From contig NC_088357.1 in the NCBI RefSeq assembly GCF_036884655.1, positions 42,788,001-42,852,000 on the forward strand: a DNA stretch of 64,000 nucleotides, in the 5' to 3' direction. Under the pieces are notes generated by a model that worked only from the letters and a program-made list of their open reading frames with translations, was not told the origin of the DNA and searched no databases. Below, one piece after another: positions 24,601-38,400 of this stretch. Numbering within the stretch: position 1 is the stretch's first letter; the number at the start of each line of letters is the position of its first letter. A program made the translations under genes and the position numbers. The DNA is from Musa acuminata AAA Group (lineage: Eukaryota; Streptophyta; Magnoliopsida; Zingiberales; Musaceae).

Positions 24601-27600
24601 GAGACTCTTTTATCCCATCCAAATTGATCGGCTTTGGGCTATTGTGAATTTTTCCGCTCGATGTGATTTGAGTTATTTGTCACGGGAGCTCATTAACTGT
24701 GGAAGGAACAAAGGAATTGTAGGTTCTATTATCTTGCTTATTTGAAATTGTTTTAACTCATAAATATCTTACACAATGTAATTGGCTTTTGTAGCAAATT
24801 AAGCGTCCATTTACCTTTTTTGAGGAGGACCGGGAGTGGGTGAGATCTGATCCTGTAGTAAGAGTTGAAAAGATGTTTGAGAAGATAAAGGCAAACCTTC
24901 CAGAGCATCCTCAATTTCTTCTATGTGTCTTGCCAGAGAGGAAAAATTCTGACATTTATGGTTAGTTGAATCCTATTGTTATTGGTTTTACTGTCATTGG
25001 TTTTCTCGTCCCATCTAGTGTTAGTTATATCCTTTTCCTCTGAAGGGCCTTGGAAGAAGAAAAACCTTCATGAAGTGGGTATTGTTACTCAATGTATCTC
25101 TCCTACCAAGATCAATGACCAATATTTAACGAATGTCCTCCTCAAAATCAATTCTAAGGTATTTAAGATGACTGCTTGACACTTGTTCTATATTTGCACT
25201 GCTTTTGAAATTCTCTTTATCACTTCTTTTGAAGGTAATTCTATATTTATTTCTGTTTACGTCATCAGCTTGGTGGCATCAATTCTCTACTTGCTGTTGA
25301 GCATCCATGTAGAATCCCCCTTGTTAACGAGATCCCTACAATGATTCTGGGAATGGACGTTTGTCATGGTTCTCCAGGTCCTTCAGACTTTCCATCCATT
25401 GCAGCGGTAATATATGATTCCTGTGATTGTTGGTGACCTAGTGTATTAGTCAGGTCCACCATATTGTTTCATGATAAAATGTATTAGGAAGAATACTGAA
25501 TGATAAAGGCACAATTCTATTTTTGCTTTCCCAACAGTTAATAATTTTTTGTTTTATTCATTGGGAGATCCACAGGTAGTTGGTTCCAGGCATTGGCCTC
25601 TGATATCAAGATATAGAGCATCTGTAAGAACACAATCTCCTAAATTGGAAACAATTGATTCTTTGTATAAGCCTGGAGCAGATGGACAAGATCATGGAAT
25701 GATTAGGTAATAATTTTGAGAAGTAAATGTGGAAGATTGACTTGGTGACTCATTGTGGCAATTGCTTGACTTGCCTTCATTTTGAAAATATCAGGGAGCT
25801 GTTGTTAGACTTCTACCGAAGTAGTAATGCAAAGAAACCTACTCAAATGATCATTTTTAGGTACAGTTGCCTTCTTCTTTATAATATTTGTTTGGTATTC
25901 TAACAGGCTTATGCCAGTACAAATGTCAGTTGACAGTTTGATGAATAAGATTGCTTTGTAGTGAAATAAATGAAATCTCAATTAAATCACTCTCTGAAAA
26001 TTTCTTTATTGTTGCTGGAGTTTGAATAGGATGTTTGTTTGTTTTTCTATATTCCCAAAATCATCAATCTTGCTTGTTAATTTGACTTTGACATGTGTAC
26101 TTCTATTGCATATTTGATTGTCCTTGTTCATTTATCCTTTGTTCGGCCAGATAAATGCTTTTCTGAATGATCTATGTGATACTGGCATATGCTTATGACC
26201 TCCCATTGTTTGCCTTATCCTATCCATATTATGGTGTGTCATAATGATCCTAGTTCCCAAACATTAAAATTTTTGATGGAATACCTTAGTGGAACCACAA
26301 GCCCTTTATCGACATGATTGATGTTAGATATGCACATGCACATCCCTATTCTTGGAAGTCCTGACTGGAAGCTAAACATTGAGATCAGATGCTATAAGGT
26401 AATATCTCAAAGTGCTAGGCCTGAACCCACTTCTTCAACTCGTTAAATGTGTGATACATGAATGTTTCCTTCATCACCAACTTTTTAAAGAAAAAATTTT
26501 GCTGTCTTATGTCTATTAAATTGAATGTTCTAAATTATGTGGCTCCACTACAAGTCCATGGTGTCCTATGTTGGAATTTCTTTTTAACAAGTCATGAACA
26601 GTCTTTGATTCATACTAATGAGACACTTGGCATGATGAATGGTTCCATGGAAACCTAGTATTTTGATGCAGATTCATAAGTTCAGCACTTCTCTAAGTTG
26701 TTGATATGGGCAAAATAAAGCTTTATAAAATTATCGGAGTGTAATCGAGTTTGAAAGTTGTGGTAATTGAATAGGCTTTTAATGAACAAAAAAAAAGCAA
26801 GGAACATTATCATACTGTTACATAGATGATGTCCCTAATTTTCAGTATCATTAAATGAATACATGCATTCATTTGCCGACAAGAGAAGAAAGAAGTAGAA
26901 TTCTTCACATGTATCATTTCAATTTACCAAGGAATAACAAGCATGTCTTGGTTAATTTGACATTTCTGAAAGATATATTGGCATTACTCCCTAGCATGGT
27001 CTCTGACACAGCAGGACTACCAGATTGATCCTTCATCACCCTATCTGTGTTTTGAGATACCCAGCACCATTGAACTCTATTTACTTTGCCCAGCTAAATT
27101 TTCGCCATAGGTTGCTATAAGAGCTGACTCAGCAGAATACATGGTGATAGTCCATTTTCCCCATTTATTACACCTACAATGGAAACTTAATTGTAACCTC
27201 ACCTGAATTTGTCATGCCAGTGACTTTTTTTTCTAGTTGCGTCAGATATGTTTTTTTCTATTTTTTTTCCCCTCATATGGACACATGTTCAGTTGTATCC
27301 CAGTTGATCCAGATGCAACCTTTTTGACTTTTAAATTATTTTGTTATTCATGTAATTATGCCTAGAAAAATAAATGTTACTTGATCCCACACTCTGATCT
27401 TTATTTTTATATGAAAAATATATCCCTTCATCCTGATACTGATGGTGAGATAGGATTCTATTTTATTGTTATTTTGTACCCTAAAAATATTAGAGTGCTT
27501 CATTCAAATGCTTTTTCATGCATTAGCATGGACACATGAAAAGTTATGTTGATTGGTGGCCATCAGTGGACTGGAATCTTAAGTTTATTTTATTGAGCTT

Positions 27601-28703
27601 GATATATTGTAGATACTCAGTTGTCTTGCCTTGTCTTTAGGTCAGATCATAGTACCAGTTTTTACCTTGAAAGTAATAACCTTTTCTTTTTTGCTTTCTT
27701 TTGTCAAATTGAGTCTATGTTTTCCTTTCAAATGTTTCAGGGATGGTGTTGGTGAAAGTCAATTTAATGAAGTTTTGAATGTGGAGCTAAACCAAATCAT
27801 CAAGGTAACAATCACATCATTTCATCAGTTAGTTCCTGGGTCATGTTCCTTTTAGTATCCAAACCTTGTTGTTTCAGGCATTTGAGCATCTAGGTGAGTG
27901 TACGATTCCCAAGTTCACTGTTATCGTAGCACAAAAGAACCACCACACAAAGCTTTTTCTAGCTGGTGCCCCAGAAAACGTCCCACCTGGTACAGCTTTT
28001 GATTAGATCATTCATTTTGATGATGCTGCGGAATGGTTTTTGTGATTTTGATTAGCTTTTGGTTTTTGTATCAGGAACTGTTGTTGACACAATGGTGGTT
28101 CATCCAAGGCACTACGATTTCTACATGTGTGCTCATGCCGGAATGATTGTAAGTTTTCGGTGGCACAGACACTCTCCAAGTCGATGTTGAACTTCTACCA
28201 CTGCTTTTTCTGCACTTTGTATGTGGTGGGCACTGCAAAAGCTTATATCCTTTTTCCATTCATGTTAGGGAACTTCAAGGCCGATCCATTACAATGTACT
28301 TCTTGATGAGATTGGGTTCTCTACTGATGACCTACAAAAGCTTGTTCTTGCACTTTCCTACGTGTAAGTCTATGATCTCAGTCCCTCTTCCATGGCTAAA
28401 ATTGTGATCTAGACACGAATGCTAAGTTTTGTCTTGGGATTCAGGTACCAGAGGAGCACCACCGCGGTCTCGATGGGTAAGCCATTCCTTCTTCCTCCTA
28501 CATTTCCTTGGAGATGGATTTCTTATGACGATGCTGAGTCAGCTTTATCTGTAGTGGCTCCTGTTTGCTACGCGCATTTGGCAGCACAGCAGATGTCGCA
28601 GTTCCTCAAGTTCGAGGACTTCTCGGGTGCTGCAGGGAGGCAAGGCGTCCCCGAGCTTCCAAGGCTGCATGACAACGTGAAAAGCTCCATGTTCTTTTGC
28701 TGA
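21670..28703 (+). CDS. AGO6: Argonaute protein, AGO6 (rice AGO16) type
   Basis: 22 coding exons encode 896 residues: 21670-21891, 21958-22166, 22792-23010, 23110-23246, 23329-23426, 23539-23636, 23757-23919, 24025-24141, 24211-24318, 24409-24471, 24602-24718, 24795-24960, 25046-25158, 25269-25406, 25576-25706, 25795-25860, 27741-27804, 27878-27989, 28075-28148, 28269-28363, 28445-28476, 28555-28703. Proteins of the AGO4/6/9 clade bind 24-nt siRNAs and guide RNA-directed DNA methylation in the nucleus. An N domain is followed by the linker GGGVSGCRGFHSSFR, PAZ (about 260-380), MID and PIWI (about 540-855). Catalytic residues are D640 (GMDVCHGSPG), D723 (FRDGVGES) and H801 (CAHAGMIGTSRP), with E681 the probable fourth. 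The end VPELPRLHDNV then MFFC and the phrases KLGGINSLL and YDFYMCAHAG favour AGO6 over AGO4. Every exon join keeps frame and no stop interrupts it. Intron 16 is 1.9 kb. Confidence 0.93.
22475..22686. repeat. ~110-bp tandem duplication in AGO6 intron 2
   Basis: Two copies, starting at 22475 and 22585, share TGTGACTGGGTTTCTCTTGA and the rest of a unit that ends in GATATCAGAGGTCTAG. They differ at several positions. The duplication lies wholly inside the intron between exons 2 and 3. Confidence 0.85.
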
Positions 28704-29435
28704 GGTCAGGAGCCTTCTGCCCTTAGTTTTGTGGTCGTTGTTTATATGATTGAAATATTTGTCAAAGCAGATAGTTGGGTATACATACACTGGCATAGGT
28801 TTTCTGATCATGACATTAGCATTATTATGGATGTTTTATAGCTTCAGTACTGAACCTCAATATTTTTTGGTCAGTTAGAGCATCACAATTTTGGGAGTAT
28901 TTAATATATCTAATGATTAGAACTTCAAAAACAAATTTTACATGCACAAGGCAATATAAACTAATTTAGAGGGAAAAAACTGACTCCAAAACAATAAGGA
29001 AATTATTTGATATGGGTATGTATGAATATATACAGAGGACAGCGATAGAAGTGTGAATGTAGCCTCTCAAGAAAAGAGAGTGACATGTGGCTCATTGCAG
29101 AAACAGATGACACTATAAAAACAGTGGAGTCCAGTTCAGCATCATTATTCTGATAAACCAGCTTTACATAGTGGAAAATGGAAACACAAAATTGTTCTCA
29201 TCCTTCAACAAGTTTGGTTTTAAATTTGTGGAACAAAAATCGTAACTTACATCACCTGCTATTCATTCATCACAAAAGACCACAGCTCCCATCATCACCT
29301 ACCATACATATCTTTAGTCGAGCAGGCAGGCAAAAGAAAAAAAGGTGATATAGGAGGCAGAGATGCAAAATCTTCATCTTTGAAAGGATGGTCAGGAATG
29401 GATCAAAAAGAGGGTTAGTGAATATCGACTTTATC
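28704..29435. other. Intergenic between convergent AGO6 and CCCH genes
   Basis: The two stop codons are 732 bp apart and face each other, so this space must hold both 3' UTRs and both polyadenylation regions. It is AT-rich and shows no coding potential. Confidence 0.6.
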
Positions 29436-32400
29436 TCATGGAGACTCTGAATGGGATTCATTATTCAATGTATTCTTGGTAGGGTTTCCATGCTCATGAG
29501 TTTGAGGATTCTGCTGTGCACCACCTTTCTCAGAAATTGCCAGCTGATCAGGCAAATTTGATGACTTGGAAGATGAATTCCCAGCTGATGTCCATATAAC
29601 TTGTAAACTCCGTTGGTTGGGAAAGAGTGCAGGCTGACCCGGATAAGTGAATGGAGGCAGACTATAACCGTAGTATCCCACCAATGGATGATCGAATTTG
29701 CAAGCTGTGCCATAATTGCAGCTTCCATATGCAGCATAGAAGGTGCATACAGGCTGACCCTTTGTGAGCAAGCCATGAATACATGGGACACCAAGAATTG
29801 AGTTAGATAGCAAAACTGAGAAAATAATAGATGGAAAGAGGAGTAAGGATCAAATTTACTGGTCTTAGAGGAAGCCCTAGGGGTCCTATGGTGGCCATGG
29901 CTGGTTGGTTCCTCTCTTTTGGGTGATGGTACTTGCAAGAGCTTCCATACTTGCAGTTCCCAGTTTTCATGTAAAACTGGCATTCTGGTTGGTCAGGCCT
30001 GTCGGGCAAACTTAGTGGCACACCTGGACCTGGTTGTTCCTGATGCTTGGCTGTCAGACCTGGCGCAGGCATATCAGTAGAAGAGATATGGTTTGTGCTG
30101 CCCTGGCATGCATTAAAAACTTGCTTTTAGGTGTCCACAGAATATAAATCAACTAAAAATTATGCCAGCAACTGCATGAACAAGACAAACATAGGCGATT
30201 GGCTTACCAAATTATAACATGATTACAATTTAGAAATAAGCCTTTTCTAGGAAGTAAACAATTAAAGAGTGATTCCCGATCATGGTAGAAGAGAATAAAG
30301 CTGCATATTAACCATGTATTATTCTACGAGTCATTCATATTAGCCAGTACCCAAAGGCCATAAAAACTCTGTGTTGGTCTTAATAGCTTTAGAATGCTAA
30401 ACGCAACATAACAATTTATACATGCTTGTAGTAAAAATAATGCCTTCTACATAGAAGGTCAAAGTGGTGACATCTGCACGATATGTTGTAAGTGATTGAC
30501 TGAAACAATAAGAAGCTTCAACTGACATGGTCCTGTACCGTTCTTTGACTGATTTGTCAAAGATGGTTGTAAAACTGGACAAAGATTAGCATAAAGTTAC
30601 ATATACATAAAAGAGCAAAAACTAAAGGATGCAACACATCTGCAAATGCATGATGAAGGTGCTGGAAAAAAAACTAAAGTGTCTGAATATTGAACTCAGT
30701 AAACAAAAAATAATAATTTCTGAAACTAAAAATGCTTCACAAATATCAGAAAAGAGAGGAAGTTTATGTGATGAGTTGTGGTACATCATGAACTAATATG
30801 AAACATGCAAATGTATCACAAACATTGAGCAAGAAGAAAAGGCATTATGTAAAATACCAAACAATAATCTAAAATAGACATGATTTATCCAACATTTAGC
30901 TGACTTACAGAATCTCACTTTTTTTAAAAATATATAGCTACTAACCATGTATGAGATCCAACCCTGTGGCACAGGTATAGTCCCTTGGGAGGGTGGGAGA
31001 ACAAGAGGTACATAAGCTGGGAGACCTTGCGTAGTTGGATTAGACATATAAGGAATTCTTGATAAATGCCATTGAGAAATCCCACCACTTACATGTGGCC
31101 CTGATGTAGGTGCCATATAACCTGAATAATCATAGACTGAGGATCCTGTGACAGGGAATGAAGATCCACGGGAGGCAGGCTGGGGATGATTGAACTTGCA
31201 GGCGACTCCGTATTTACATGACCCTGTTTTCATGTAGTAGGCACATGGCTTTTCATCCTGGAAAACAGATCCAATGAACAGTGCACCGAAATTTCGTTAG
31301 TTAGCTATCGGATATAAATCATGAAATAGAGAAGAGAAGGTGATGGAAATTGACAAGCATATGAAAGTTTGAACCATATAAGGGGGCCAAGTAGCAGTAG
31401 AGACCTTTCGGATAGGTAGACCAAGAACATTCAGCTGAACCATATGTATCTCATGTTTGTCGCGTGGATGATGATATTTACATGTTATTCCATATTTGCA
31501 ACTTCCTGTTTTCAGGAAAAACTGCAAGAATAGTTGAGACATTAACCAGATATTATAGCCAATTATAAAAGGCAGTTCAACAGATTCAACACAGTAAGAA
31601 GGCCAGTATATCTAGCTTAAGCCAACTGACATAAGCAGACATGCTGGTTTCCTTCAATATCTAATGACCGAAAACAAAAGCTGTCCAATAGGAACAGGAG
31701 ATTCATGTCTCGAAGCAATAAACTATAGTAGAAACTCATATCTGTGTTACTGTGTAGTTATTTGCCTGGTTGCACTTATCAACATGTATATAAACAATCT
31801 GGTTACCAACGAATATCAGTCAAATTTAAATGCCCGATAACTGTACATCACATCACATGACAAAGCCAGCAATTATTATTCAATGGCGGAAACTACAATA
31901 TTGAGTGGATAAAACTTTGTGATGGTATCCTTAGAGGTTGCACAGATACACAATATCCACTTTATGTTTCAAAATATTATTGATGTCACAATGTTTCCTT
32001 GTTGATTTTGGGAAACGTCCTACTTACCAGTCACAGATACAAGAAAGCACAAATTTCTAGATTTTTTAGTCCCATCTTGCATGATTTTTATCCAGAGATG
32101 CCCTAGAACATGTTAGAACCTATTAGGTTCATGTTCATGGATCAACTACTCACAGAAGCACCATTTCACTTTAAGAAACCGAGTGATCCTGTAGTACCCA
32201 TGGAACAAAGAGAAATAAGACAAAGATTGTAGCAAGTCTTCAGAAATGCTATCGCAATGAAATGATCATTGTTGATGAATGGAAGAATTGGTGTCTAAAT
32301 CTGATAATATCAACTTGATATACAGGCACTTGACATCAGAAAATGGTGATAGTTCAAATCAGGGATTAAAGTGGTGTTGGCATCCCAATTCCAACAAATG

Positions 32401-35400
32401 ACTGAACGGTACATGTTCATGCATGACCACTCACCAACCACCTCGAAAAAAAAAAGAAACGAAAAAACATTTGACAAGAACTCAATGAACAGCTCATAAA
32501 ACAAAAAACAACATAACTGTCAGATGATCCATTGGTCACTTGTCGTCTTTTCTGATCTTGTCTTCTCTGGTCACTTGCTCAAATATGAGATGCACAAGGC
32601 AGTGAAACAAACCCTAAAAACTATAGATAAGTATGAAAAATTTACAATTGATATCTTGGATCAAATCTGTCTATTTGATCCTTTGGACTGAATCATTCTA
32701 ATATGTAGTCAGCATTTCAGCGCTATTGGAAGGCAAGTTTACCTGGCACTCGGCAGTTTAGACAACAGATCCAAGTGCGAATTCTGTTTTTGCAAGCGTG
32801 TGCTGTGGGTATAATGTTCCAACATGATATGGCATATAAGAACTTTGCAGGTTGGCTCAAACCAAGAATGTGTAGAAGGATATGTTGAAACATCCCTCAG
32901 TATGGCAAGGATTGAAAATGATTGCAAGCGTTTCAAATATGCACTAATTGTCAATTATTTTAAATGATACTTTAAAGATAAAACATCTTCAGTATTTCTC
33001 ACAAGTAGTGAAAATAAATCATCTTTAGCAAACCTAGCAAATGGAGAATAATTATTGGAATAGGGAATCAGTTCAACACTTCAAGGTTCGAGAAAGGGCA
33101 CAAATAGATTTCTAAAAAATAGAAAAAATTGCAGGCATGTTGCATATATCAACTCCTATCGGGAGAAGAAATTTAGATAAAGTAAATATAGTGGAAGGAT
33201 TAGTGTTTCTTATCATGATCCTAGATCCCAGATACTTTCCTAATCTTATCCAACATCACAGCATGAAAACCAACAGAGTATCACTGACTTAGTTGGATTT
33301 GCCTAAGTCGTGCGGTACCCTTGCGTGTCCATCCGCAAAGGTCAGCCTCCCATGGTCTCTTAGGACCAACAAAAGAGAAAACGAGTTAGAGAAAATGCCT
33401 CACTCGGGATCCACAAGCAAACATTTCCGAAAACACTTTATAGACAATGCAAATTACAAACAGACTTTACAAGCTCTGAATAATTGCACAATAAAGGGTC
33501 AAAATGGTTCATTACAGACCGAAAATCTCTCACAAGTATCCACATGACACAACCTTTATTTACAAGCCTAAAGCGGCTACCAAACCCAACTAAAATAGGA
33601 CTATTAAGCCTTCGACCGTCCCTCTACATGCGGTGCAAAGTATGAACATACCAAAAGACATGTACATACATAAGCATTACATCAAACATCCTGTTTAGAA
33701 GTTTGTCCGTGACATTCTCCCCCACTTATTCCTTCGACGTCCTCGTCGAAGCCTTTGCCGACACTGCAACTCCTTGCCTTTGCTAAGTCTTCAATCTTCT
33801 GCTCCAGCTGCAATGCGCCTCCTGGCTCCCAATTGCTCTCTGCTTTTGTTTTTGAGTAGTCGAACCTTTGATCCGCCATGCTGCTTCAACTCGCCAATGA
33901 CTCTGACTCTAGTGTGGGGTTGGTTGAGTTGTGTTGATCCCTGTTGGTTCCTACGGTTCCTCCAGATGAAGGAAAAGACCATCCTTACTATGCGTCAATT
34001 TCTCAAATGCCTCATGTTGCTTGAATTGGGTGGATGCTTGTTGGAGCTTTAACGAGCATCATCTCGCAAACTTCTGAAGTTTTGGGTCCTTCCTCCACAA
34101 AATTTGTTCATTGTCTCTTCTTCCACTTAGTTGTCACATCCAAGTAGGTTCGCATCACTTCCGCTTTCGATTGGCATTTCGTTGGGAAATGAAGCGGATA
34201 ATCTTCTCTCAATAGCACTGATCACCATTGGTGAGGATTTGACAACTATTGTCTTCCATTATCTTCGAAGGGTCTTTGAACTTGTGCAGAGCTCCTCTAC
34301 TGGATAGATAAGAGAATTGGGGTACTCGGTTTCGCCCATTCTCTTAAGGGTTGAGAAGGCAAAGGTTACTTCACCCGCCTCCTTGAGGTTGTACTCCATG
34401 CATCGAGCTGGTTACTAGCCTTCGCCTGCTCTTTGCTCACACTTCTGAAGCACTTGAAGTGTTTGCACTCCTTGTGTTGAGTTAGCTAGTATGATTCACC
34501 TTCTCAATGCTATCGAACTTCTGGAATGCAGGAAGTTTTCACCCCAACTTGGAGTAATTCACTAATAGATGTGGTCGCCTCTGGGATTATACCGTCTTCT
34601 CCATCAACCCTGCCGCCTACTCCCCTGAGTAGCGAAGGTACAGCACCGCATACTGCCTGCTTCGTTCCTTGGTCGTGCACTCTTGCATGACCCGAAGTCC
34701 TTCACTTTCGACTATCTTGATGAGAAACTCATTGACACCGGTCTTACGAAATTCCTTGGCCTCTACCCTTCAGCATTGTCTTGGTACTTGGAGTTTGCCT
34801 CTGCATGCTCCACCTCCTCAGCCCCTTTCACGGCCAAGCGCTCTCCCTCTATGAGAGCAAGGGATCAATGACTTTCATGGAAGTCCCGCCTCTACGGTAC
34901 CATGGTGTTGCCATGCCCATGGCCCTACTATCCGTCGCCTCGCATCTGCATCCATTTTCTTCACGATCAGTAGATATGTCTCTGTGACACTCCTCCGAGT
35001 CCACCTCCATTCTAACTGATGCTTGATTTTGGGTAGCTAAGACCCTCTGGACTCGCCGTCACTTCCTCGCCCCTTTCGACCCCCTACTTCAACACCTCTG
35101 TGTTCTCCAAGCAGCTCCCTTTGGTCGATGTAAAGTGCATTCAAACTTTTTCCTTGGTGGAACACAGCCCCCATATACTGATGACCAAGGCTTTCATCCG
35201 ATGTAAAATTCGATGCATGCACGGAAGACTTGCCTCTGTGGTACCATGGCCTTTACTCCTTGAATCCATAGTCCTTCTTGTCGTCGTGTTGTTCACTGAA
35301 GTGGAGCTTCCAGTAGCTCCCGATCATACCTTCGTATGATCTAGTCCCTCACGGGACTATGTCATGGGTATCGCATTGTCACGAACTATTCCACCACGAT

Positions 35401-38400
35401 CCGCTGCACCATGCTGCCTCCTGGTGACATCTCTATTGCATTCTGATCCTCGAGGGATGAATTCGAATTGTGATCTCTCCATGTGTGGCCTCTGCCAATA
35501 CATCGTAGGGTCTCTTCCACCTTCGATTTTGTTCGTTCCTTTGGCAATTGACCTTCATCTATCCACTCTTGGGTCACACCTAAATGAAGCACTGCTTTAG
35601 GATAGTCCATCGCCTAGTAGCTCTCGAAGTCCACCGACTTCGCTGAAAATGGTGCACCATTGTCTGGATCCTGGGCCTCTGCCCCTACTAGCACAATCTT
35701 CGCTACGCACCGCTTCCTACCTAGCAACTTGACAAGCAACACTGTGGCATATTCTTCAAGAGTACCCGCTTCCGCGTCCTCTTGCCTCGTGCCAAGGCCT
35801 TCTGAATCCAACTTCGCCTCCGTAAGTTGAGTCGCCTTAGTTCCTCCATCAAATGCTTCTCTGAGATAAGGTGCATGTGTCCAGAAGCTCCCTTCATCTT
35901 TGGTACTATGCAAGATGAGTCCGCTCCGTCAGAATGAAGGACCCATGGAACAACATGATCCTGCTCTTGCCTCTGCAAGAGTTCATGTCCTTGACCTCTA
36001 TCCAAGGAAAGCACTGTGCCTCCGCTCTATGTTCCCTCTTCTATGCTGGTTCCCTTCATGCGGCTTAGGTACTTTGCCAAGTTACACCCAGGTTGCTCTG
36101 CTCATCGTTTTTGCATTGAGTTGATGGTGGCCCTCGCGCCCACCATTCCACGGGTCAACCCTCTATTGAGTCCAATCTCCATATCGACTCCAAGTGTGCC
36201 TTCATTTGTGTTGCTTTGGGTCGCTCCCCCACTTGATCTCGCAATGCATCCACTAATACATTCTCTCAAGCGAGATCATGCGATGACTCCTCGCCGCTTG
36301 CTCGGTCCATTGAGCTTCGTGGAGTTGTTGTTTGTTGAGGTACTCCTCCTCAACATGTGCGGTCCGTCCCACATGATTCTTCCTCTAGAGAGTCGGGACT
36401 TATCCCTCCTGGATAACTATCCCGTTGAAGCAACATCTCTCTTTGTTTCGGAGACCACATCCCCTTGGACTACTATGATTTGTTGAACAATCTGTGCATT
36501 GTTCTGCCTCCTACAAACACACTTGCTAGATTGCGACTCCACGTTAATATAGCCCCCGCTGCACCACTCAAGGCCTAGCAACATACTGAACTCGTTGCAC
36601 ACTTTAGCCTCCTACGGACGTATCATTCACATGCCGAAGAGAAAGTTTCAATGCTCCATGGCGCCGAGTTTCGGTCGCCTTGGGATGGCAGCGAACATTC
36701 CATCGTCCGCATACAAGCCCATGCATGAGTATCAAATTCTTTGAGTTAGCAATTCCCCTCACCTCTGTGAGTTTTGCACAACTCTTTCGGTCGCTGAGCA
36801 ACTCATTCCACCTTGCATGGTCCCATCCTTTACTAAGCGTCTCGCTTGCCTTGAGCACCATTAAGTATAGTTGTCAACATTGAGCCGTAGCTCAAACTCA
36901 ACCATCCCAACCTTTGTGCGCTTCGCATTCTTCTAAGCTTGACTGTTCTCGTGGTGCCTCTTGCGCGAAGGGTTGTCCATTCATCTAAATGCCAATCTCA
37001 AATACCCGCTCCTCCGAGCGACTCATTTTCCCTACATCTCCATGCCCGTTTTCCCCCAAACGATCGCGCGTGTGCTGACTGCCCTCAACTTAGCTCCGCT
37101 AGGTCCCCCACGTTTACATGCTAAGTGTTTTTATGAGTGCTTGTCCCGCTCTGATACCATCTGTCACGGACTTAGCTGGATTTGCCTAAGTCGTATGGCA
37201 CCCTTGCGTGTCCGTTCGCAAATGTTAGTCTCCCCGAAGCCTCCAATGGTCCCTTAGGACCCACAAAAGAGAAAACGGGTTAGAGAAAATGCCTCACTCG
37301 GGATCCACAAGCAAACATTTTCGAAAACACTTCATAGACAAAGCAAATTACAAACAGACTTTACAAGCTCTGAACAGTTGCACAACAAAGGGTCAAAATG
37401 GTTCATTACAGACTGAAAATATCTCACAAGTGTCCACATGATACAACCTTTATTTACAAGCCTAAAACGGCCATTAAACCTAACTAAAATGGGACTATTA
37501 AGCCTTCGACTGTCCCTCTACATGCGGTGCAAAGCATGAACATACAAAAAGACATGGATATACATAAACAGTACATCAAACATCCTGTTTAGAAGTTTAT
37601 CCGTGACAAGAAAGATACATGATATGCATTATTAGGGTGGATAAGAAGCTTTCGAACATTCGATGATGTATGCCAGATAGAATGAAAAAATTATGATTTA
37701 ATAGGCAAACCTTACTTTATCTGCATAGGTTCCATTTAATAGGCAAGTATTTGACATGTAATAATGAAACATTGACTATGAGGAATCTTGATGCCAAAGA
37801 GGTAATTGCAGCAAGCAAATTGCTAATTGTCTTGCATTGACTTGGTGTATAAAAAGAGTTTCTATTTCAACTAAATAGTAAGTTAGAACAGATCCATACA
37901 AGTGCCACGTACCGGTTGAACCATTTATTACAAATCAAACTAGGTAGAGATACCAAAAGACATTTAGTATATTCTCCTGAAATTATTGCATAGATTAAAA
38001 TGTTGCTTATTAGGCTTGGGAAATCAGGTAGACTGAAAGTATACATAAATCAGATTAGGAGTCTCGAGTATGCTTCAATATACAAGTCATGCATTGATAA
38101 ACATGGATGACCAGCAATCATGCTCCAAATGGTTCTTGGATAAGATCTTACCCAGAGAGAGAGAGAGAGAGAGAGAACTAAGAATTTAACTATTGTCTAT
38201 GTTCACCAACTCCATATTCTGTCTTGATAATATGAATTCCCAGTCAATATGAAATGAACTATGTATTAAAACAATGCTATATCGTCCAAAATTTTCATAT
38301 TTTGTTGCCTCATAAACCATAGCTAGACCCATCGCAAGGTTGCTTCGTACCATGATATCTTTAATCGTTAACTAGTTCAAACATTCAACAAGTACATCTA

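Larger units (their letters stand above)
33279..37608 (-). mobile_element. Non-autonomous LTR retrotransposon in CCCH intron 2
   Basis: Two direct repeats of 436 and 447 bp bound a 3.4-kb interior. The right repeat starts TGTCACGGAC and both end CCGTGACA, giving inverted termini; the left one starts with the altered TATCACTGAC. Next to the right repeat, the minus strand reads TGGTATCAGAGCGGGA, a primer-binding site complementary to initiator tRNA-Met. Next to the left repeat, the minus strand reads AGTGGGGGAGAA, a polypurine tract. So the element points along the minus strand, the same way as the host gene. The interior has only short broken frames, with no reverse transcriptase, integrase or protease motif. 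That fits a large retrotransposon derivative (LARD) or gag-only remnant. The flanks CAGAG and AGAAA do not form a clean target duplication. Confidence 0.85.

Noticed and set aside
33774..37124. Many 60-156 codon plus-strand frames between the LTRs
   Set aside because: The primer site and polypurine tract show that the element is on the minus strand. The plus-strand frames are chance products of a CT-rich sequence.
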